From NCBI GenBank assembly GCA_015698045.1, contig BLAL01000156.1, positions 1,721,396 through 1,785,395 of the forward strand: DNA of 64,000 bases, given 5' to 3'. The stretch comes from Rhizophagus clarus (lineage: Eukaryota; Glomeromycota; Glomeromycetes; Glomerales; Glomeraceae). The notes under the pieces are model-generated. The model was not told where the DNA came from. It ran no database searches and saw nothing but the letters and a program-made list of their open reading frames with translations. This document shows, piece by piece, positions 58,230 to 64,000 of this stretch; the stretch's first letter is position 1, and the number at the start of each line of letters is the position of its first letter. A program made the position numbers and the translations under genes.

Positions 58230-60278
58230 ATGAGAAAATTCAAACCTTTAAATTTAATTCCTATTTCTCGTGATGGCTCTCATCCTCATATTAGATCTCA
58301 ACGAAATGAATCTAGTTCCCGTTCCCAATCTCGTCAATCTTGGCATCAAACTCATATTAATCGATCTCGTAGTCGCTCAAAATCTCGCTCAACGACTCGT
58401 CAACCTCGATCTCGCCCATCTCGATCCAAATCTCGTTATTATCATTCCGAATCCCAACGATCGCGTTCCCATCGCTCTCGCTCCCCTCATCGTTCCCAAC
58501 GATCGCGTTCCCATCGCTCTCGCTCCCCTCATCGTTCCCATCATTCTCATTCTCATCAACGTCGATCTCGCTCCCCTCATCGTTCTCATCATTCTCGTTC
58601 CCATCAACGTCGATCTCGATCTCGCTCTCATTCCCCTCATCGACATCAATCACGCTCTCAATCTCAACATAATCGAAACTATCAAAATGTCTCTAGAGGG
58701 AGATCAATTACAAAAAGTAATATTGTTTTATATTAGTGCTAATTAAATTTCATTTTACTTATACTATACCAATTTAACGTTATTGTTATAGGATCTTTAA
58801 CCGATCTATCTTTAACAATTCCTTCTTCTTCACCTCCAGCGAGCGGTAGTATTTCTTTCACGTTTCTTTACTTACTTGCACGTAAAATTTTTTATACTAA
58901 ATGATTTATATTAAATACTGATTTATAATAGGTGCTAACAACAGAGAAGTCAGCGAATTAAGAAGCATGATTTCAAATCTTACCAAACGTGTGGAAGTGC
59001 TAACGGAAGAAAGAACGAGTGAAGGACCAAGAAATAGAAGCCTATCCCCAGTTCTGTCCAGAGAGAATCGGCGTGCCCTTCCTCCAATAACTGATAAAAA
59101 TTTCAAAAAAACCGTTCATGTAAATATATCTTTATTTTATTAAATATTTCTCTTTTGTATTGATCGTTAAAAATGAGTGTTATATTAAATAGGATGAGGT
59201 AATCCATATTATAAACAACCTCGATTCGTCGATTCTTTTCGACACGTCAAAGACATTTAGTAAACAAAAAAAGTCGATAAATAAGAAGCTTCTACCAGCC
59301 GTCAAAGCAGCGATGCCTCCTTCATTAGAGGTATACGATACAGAACTTTTAAAAGTAATAAAACAGCTACACAAATCACGGCGGGAGATTTGGAAATTAA
59401 AAAAGGAGGGTAAGATAGATGAACACAATAAACGGCAACACATGACATCGAGGAGAGATCAGGTGTGAAATTCATTATTTAAAATGACAATGTATATAAT
59501 CTATTAATTATTTTAATTTACTCTTTAATAGAAAATGACAAGAAGACGCAAAGGTCTCCAACACATGATCTTCACGCAAGACAGCATTCTAGATGATTGT
59601 CGTCCTGAAAATATGACTAGGGAAGTATTTATTAAAGATTGCGAAAAGGCAGTAAATACCGCAGAAGTCCATTCGGATGAATGGTCTACTGAAGACGAAG
59701 TTCTGGCAAATGAAGAGCGTAACGATAACATAAGATCAGGAAGGTTGATAAGTACAAATTCTGTAATTAAGATTCACAATAAGGAGTGGAGGTCTTCTAG
59801 AGTACGTAAAGTTGCGAAAGTTTAAAACATAGGCGTTTATGCTAATAAGTTATAAATTTATCATTAGGTTAAAAGAATCTTATTTCGAGCGGACGAGATC
59901 GGAGTAAGCATCGGAACCGGGTTAAGTCGCAAACGTTACCGTCTAGACGATATCGATAAAAAAAGCAGACCAACACAAGACATGGCTAATTGGTGGATAT
60001 CATCAAGGTGGATTGAACCAGAATCTGATGATGATGATGATGATGAGGATAACGACGGTGATAATAACGATGATGATAATAATGGTAATGATGATAATAA
60101 CGATGATGACAATAATGGTAATGGTGATAATAACGATGATGGCAATAATGGTAATGCTGATAAAAATGATGGAACTAATGAAGAACAAAACGATGATAAT
60201 AATGGTAATTTAGAAGTAGATGAGCACCAAGGTCCCTTTTACTTAGAAGTACCGGTCGATATCAGAAGACGTACATAA
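58230..60278 (+). CDS. Second protein of the inner element: RS-rich / acidic protein
   Basis: Six exons (58230-58716, 58792-58845, 58932-59119, 59193-59462, 59532-59801, 59868-60278) join in frame to about 559 residues. Residues ~20-160 are Arg/Ser/His-rich with repeats of RSRSHRSRSPHRS, like splicing-factor RS domains. A short helix-prone ELRSMISNLTKRVEVLTEER may form a coiled coil. The middle (HIINNLDSSILFDTSKTFSK... to KRILFRADEIGVSIGTGLS) is a soluble, charged domain I do not recognise. The C-terminus is an Asp/Asn repeat tail (DDNNGN units) closing with EVDEHQGPFYLEVPVDI. Its place opposite the transposase suggests the TnpA-like accessory DNA-binding role of CACTA elements; this is inference. 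A short upstream exon is possible. Confidence 0.65.
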
Positions 60279-61305
60279 TTTAGGTATTTGTTTCATCATT
60301 TAAAATCAACTGCTTGTATTTTGAGTGATTTAAATTCCGTTGTTTATAAATTAACTCTCTAATATCGTTTCTATCCTATTAATCTCTTTTTTAGAGCACT
60401 GGTTATTTTATAGCCATTTATAAGTAACATGACGAGATAAATATGATTTTAATATATTTTATATAAACATTCTATACATAATAATAATATAATAATAAGA
60501 ACAATATGTAATATAATAATAATAATATGGACAATATAATAATATAATAATAATAAATATATCATAAATTGCAGTATATATTATAAAATAATAGCATACA
60601 TATTATATATCATACATATAAATATTAAATATAAATCAATTATCGAAAATGGAAAAATAAAATAAAACCAGACAATAATAGTAATTATGAATTACGAGAA
60701 AAATCGATAATAGAAAGTTCCGATATATAAATCGGCATAAACTATTTTTGAAATGTTTCTACCGAGCTAAAAAACTGGACAATAATAGTAATTATGAATT
60801 ATGAGAAAATCGATAATAGAAAGATCCGATATATAAATCGGCATAAACTATTTTTGAAATGTTTATACTGAATTAAACTTGGCAATCCGATTTTAGGAGA
60901 TTTGGCATGATTATTTAAAAATCGGCGTTCTGATTTGCGAGAATCGGCAATTATAATTTTAAAACGTTATTCCAATTTATGTCGATAAAAATAAAAGATT
61001 TCTGATTGCCAACAATACGTGCCATAAAATCGGCAGCAAAATGCCATAAATAGGACAAATATAGCTATAAACCGGCAGTCTTATTTTTAGCTATCGACAT
61101 GTTTATTTTAAAATCGGAATGCCGATTTTCGCAAAATCTGCCAAAATCGGCATTCCAATTTTTTGTTCATAAATAACGTATTTCAATCACAAACAATTCG
61201 CGCCATAAAATTGGCTTTAAAAAGCCACAAATCAGACAAATATATCCAAAAATCGGTTAAAAATCGGACTGCCGATTTTGACGATTTTTTTTCATTCGAC
61301 CTGTG
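60279..61305. repeat. Right subterminal region of the inner element
   Basis: Non-coding. An AATAAT microsatellite (60478-60560) comes first. Then there is a ~115-base tandem pair with GGACAATAATAGTAATTATG and ATATATAAATCGGCATAAAC (60660-60880). After that come many AATCGGCA/TGCCGATT words in both orientations up to the terminus, presumably transposition-protein binding sites. Confidence 0.65.
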
Positions 61306-61404
61306 AAAATCGGCAGAATTATATAAAAATCGGCAGAATTACATAAAAATCGGCAAGAGCATATTAAAATAAAGCAAATTCCGATTTTTTTTATTCGACC
61401 TGTG

Positions 61405-63946
61405 TATACTATACCAATTTAACGTTATTGTTATAGGATCTTTAACTGATCTATCTTTAACAATTCCCTCTTCTTCACCTCCAGCGAGTGGTAGTATTTC
61501 TTTCACGTTTCTTTACTTACTTGCACGTAAAATTTTTTATACTAAATGATTTATATTAAATACTGATTTATAATAGGTACTAACAACAGAGAAGTCAGCG
61601 AATTAAGAAGCATGATTTCAAATCTTACCAAACGTGTGGAAGTGCTAACGGAAGAAAGAACGAGTGAAAGACCAAGAAATAGAAGGCCTATCCCCAGTTC
61701 TGTCCAGAGAGAATCGGCGTGCCCTTCCTCCAATAACTGATAAAAATTTCAAAAAAACCGTTCATGTAAATATATCTTTATTTTATTAAATATTTCTCTT
61801 TTGTATTGATCGTTAAAAATGAGTGTTATATTAAATAAGATGAAGTAATCTATATTATAAACAACCTCGATTGGTCGATTCTTTTCGACACGTCAAAGAC
61901 ATTTAGTAAACAAAAAAAGTCGATAAATAAGAAGCTTCTACCAGCTGTTAAAGCAGCGATGCCTCCTTCATTAGAGGATACGATACAGAACTTTTAAAAG
62001 TAATAAAACAGCTACACAAATCACGGCGGGAGATTTGGAAATTAAAAAAGGAGGGTAAGATAGATGAACACAATAAACGGTAACACATGACGTCAAGAGA
62101 GATCAGGTGTGAAATTCATTATTTAAAATGACATGTATATAATCTATTAATTATTTTAATTTACTCTTTAATAGAAAATGACAAGAAGACGCAAAGGTCT
62201 CCAACACATGATTTTCACGCAGACAGCATTCTAGATGATTGTCATCCTGAAAATATGACTAGGGAAGTATTTATTAAAGATTGCGAAAAAGGCAGTAAAT
62301 ACCGGCAGAAGTCCATTCGGATGAATGGTCTACTGAAGACGAAGTTCTGGCAAATGAAGAGCGTAACGATAACATAAGATCAGGAAGGTTGATAAGTACA
62401 AATTCTGTAATTAAGATTCACAATAAGGAGTGGAGGTCTTCTAGAGTACGTAAAGTTGCGAAAGTTTAAAACATAGGCGTTTATGCTAATAAGTTATAAA
62501 ATTTATCATAGGTTAAAAGAATCTTATTTCGAGCGGACGAGATCGGAGTAAGCATCGGAACTGGGTTAAGTTGCAAAACGTTACCGTCTAGACGATATCG
62601 ATAAAAAAAGCAGACCAACACAAGACATGGCTAATTGGTGGATATCATCAAGGTGGATTGAACCAGAATCTGATGATGATGATGATGATGAGGATAACGA
62701 CGGTGATAATAACGATGATGATAATAATGGTAATGATGATAATAACGATGATAACAATAATGGTAATGGTGATAATAACGATGATGGCAATAATGGTAAT
62801 GCTGATAAAAATGATGGAACTAATGAAGAACAAAACGATGATAATAATGGTAATTTAGAAGTAGATGAGCACCAAGGTCCCTTTTACTTAGAAGTACCGG
62901 TCGATATCAGAAAGACGTACATAAATTTAGGTATTTGTTTCATCATTTAAAATCAACTGCTTGTATTTGAGTGATTTAAATTCCGTTTGTTTATAAATTA
63001 ACTCTCTAATATCATTTCTATCCTATTAATCTCTTTTTTAGAGCACTGGTTATTTTATAGCCATTTATAAGTAACATGACGAGATAAATATGATTTTAAT
63101 ATATTTTATATAAACATTCTATACATAATAATAATATAATAATAAGACAATATAGTAATATAATAATAATAATATGGACAATATAATATATAATAATAAT
63201 AATATATCATAAATTGCAGTATATATTATAAAATAATAGCATACATATTATATATCATACATATTAAATATTAAATATAATCAATTATCGAAAATGGAAA
63301 ATAAATAAACTGGACAATAATAGTAATTATGAATTACGAGAAAATCGATATAGAAAGATCTGATATATAAATCGGCATAAACTATTTTGAAATGTTTATA
63401 CCGAGCTAAAAACTGGACAATAATAGTGAATTATGAATTATGAGAAAATTGATAATAGAAAGATCTGATATATAAATCGGCATAAACTATTTTTGAAATG
63501 TTATATTGAATTAAACTTGGCAATCCGATTTTAGGAGATTTGGCATGATTATTTAAAAATCGGCGTTCTGATTTTGCGAGAATCGGTAATTATAATTTTA
63601 AAATGGTATTCCGATTTATGTCGATAAAAATAAAGAATTTCTGATTGCCAACAATACGTGCCATAAAAATTGGCAGCAAAATGCCATAAATAGGACAAAT
63701 ATAGCTATAAACCGGCAGTCTTATTTTTAGCTATCGACATGTTTATTTTAAAATCGGAATGCCAATTTTTGCAAAATCTGCCAAAAATCGGCATTCCAAT
63801 TTTTTTTGTTCATAAATAACGTATTTCGATCACAAACCAATTCACGCCATAAATAATCGGCTTAAAAAGTCACAAATCAGATAAATAATCCAAAAATCGG
63901 TTAAAAATCAGACTGCCAATTTTTGACGATTTTTTTTTCATTCGAC
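61405..63946 (+). mobile_element. Truncated, decayed second copy of the inner element's right quarter
   Basis: It matches 58760-61300 almost base for base over 2.54 kb, with the same order of exons, introns, 3' region and subterminal words. It starts inside the first intron of the RS-rich gene, directly after the outer element's terminus. It ends in a worn terminus (CATTCGAC followed by TGTTGG, where the intact end has CATTCGACCTGTG). Confidence 0.85.
61437..62940 (+). pseudogene. Pseudogene copy of the RS-rich/acidic protein gene (exons 2-6)
   Basis: Equivalent to exons 2 to 6 of the gene at 58230. Several small indels break the frame: two bases lost near 61978, changes near 62094, one base lost near 62220, and one base gained near 62290 and again near 62305. 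The first exon with the RS repeats is absent. The acidic Asp/Asn tail remains open (62627-62950). No function is expected. Confidence 0.85.
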
Positions 63947-64000
63947 TGTTGGTAGTCAGTAACATCCAAAAAGCTTAACAGGACCCCAAATAATATATAA
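63947..64000. other. Unique sequence after the last element terminus
   Basis: Only 54 bases with no recognisable feature. Confidence 0.5.

Larger units (their letters stand above)
51509..61305. mobile_element. Inner autonomous CACTA-like element, two genes
   Basis: This 9.8-kb unit is bounded by CACAGGTCGAATGAAAAAAA at 51509 and its inverse at 61305. Terminal bases CAC, a tnp2-type transposase and a second divergent gene fit the CACTA/EnSpm (Plavaka-like) group. It lies within a 20-bp repeat array. Removing it, with an AAA duplication, restores the array in register, which supports the borders. Subterminal regions are rich in CCGATTTT/AATCGGCA words in both orientations, the usual binding-site pattern for CACTA accessory proteins. 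The two genes are transcribed outward from a ~1.65-kb central region. Confidence 0.75.
48395..61404. mobile_element. Outer CACTA-like element with CACAGGTCGAATA termini (contains a nested element)
   Basis: The left end reads CACAGGTCGAATAAAAAAAA. The right end, read on the minus strand from 61404, gives CACAGGTCGAATAAAAAAAA. Both have A after CGAAT, unlike the inner pair, which has G. Without the inner element it would be about 3.2 kb. It carries 33-bp repeats, a purine-rich block, a tandem exon array and a 20-bp ATCGGCAGAATTACATAAAA array near its right end. It has no transposase of its own, so it is probably non-autonomous. No clear 3-bp target duplication was seen (left flank TAA, right flank TAT). 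The right flank is a decayed copy of related element sequence, so rearrangement is possible. Confidence 0.6.

Noticed and set aside
58357-58653. Asp/Glu/Asn-rich and Met/Arg-rich antisense frames opposite the RS repeats
   Set aside because: They are antisense shadows of the RS-repeat exon; the sense strand has consistent splice sites and a continuing protein.
60003-60188. Ile-rich and Ser/Leu-rich minus-strand frames opposite the Asp/Asn tail
   Set aside because: Trinucleotide-like GAT/AAT repeats leave all frames open; only the sense frame continues the upstream exons.

Overview
The window looks like nuclear DNA of an arbuscular mycorrhizal fungus, most likely Rhizophagus (Glomeromycotina). 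The reasons are the strong AT bias, genes with many short GT-AG introns, fungal-type proteins (Spt8, Cox18, Med13), and dense, lineage-typical transposons (tnp2/Plavaka-like CACTA transposase, long non-LTR elements with RNase H, Harbinger remains). The species call is inference.

Region 1 (1-19.3 kb) is a compact housekeeping block of nine genes that alternate strand without exception: DHH1-type DEAD-box helicase (+, cut by the window start), mitochondrial ribosomal protein uL15m (-), copper chaperone ATX1 (+), SAGA subunit SPT8 (-), membrane insertase COX18 (+), cyclophilin-40 (-), AFG1-like mitochondrial ATPase (+), mitochondrial-type 3-ketoacyl-CoA thiolase (-) and Mediator subunit MED13 (+). 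Gaps between stop and start codons range from 50 bases to about 1.1 kb. Four of the nine products act in mitochondria. Most exon borders were set by reading frame and family conservation; DHH1 uses one GC-AG intron.

Region 2 (19.3-47.4 kb) is mobile-element territory. It holds a hAT-like non-autonomous element with another inverted-repeat element inside it, a broken Harbinger transposase, two tandem ~1.3-kb repeat units carrying 50-bp minisatellites, and then three head-to-tail non-LTR retrotransposons. The first retrotransposon is full length with both ORFs open; the second and third are 5'-truncated and carry stops. All four borders of the trio carry the same 15-bp sequence, which contains a perfect 12-bp palindrome. 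This implies repeated insertion into one target, with the oldest copy on the right.

Region 3 (47.4-64 kb) is a nest of elements with CACAGGTCGAAT termini. An outer element (48395-61404) holds a complete inner element (51509-61305). The inner one encodes a CACTA/tnp2-type transposase of about 1050 residues and, divergently, a six-exon protein of about 559 residues with an RS-rich N-terminus and an acidic C-terminus, probably the element's second protein. The outer element contains three consecutive 45-nt exons, each with donor, TACTAAC branch site and acceptor, plus a long purine-rich stretch. A decayed second copy of the inner element's right quarter fills 61405-63946.

I saw no tRNA, rRNA or CRISPR array. 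The most promising undescribed systems are the palindrome-targeted LINE tandem and the nested two-gene CACTA-like element with its tandem mini-exon array.
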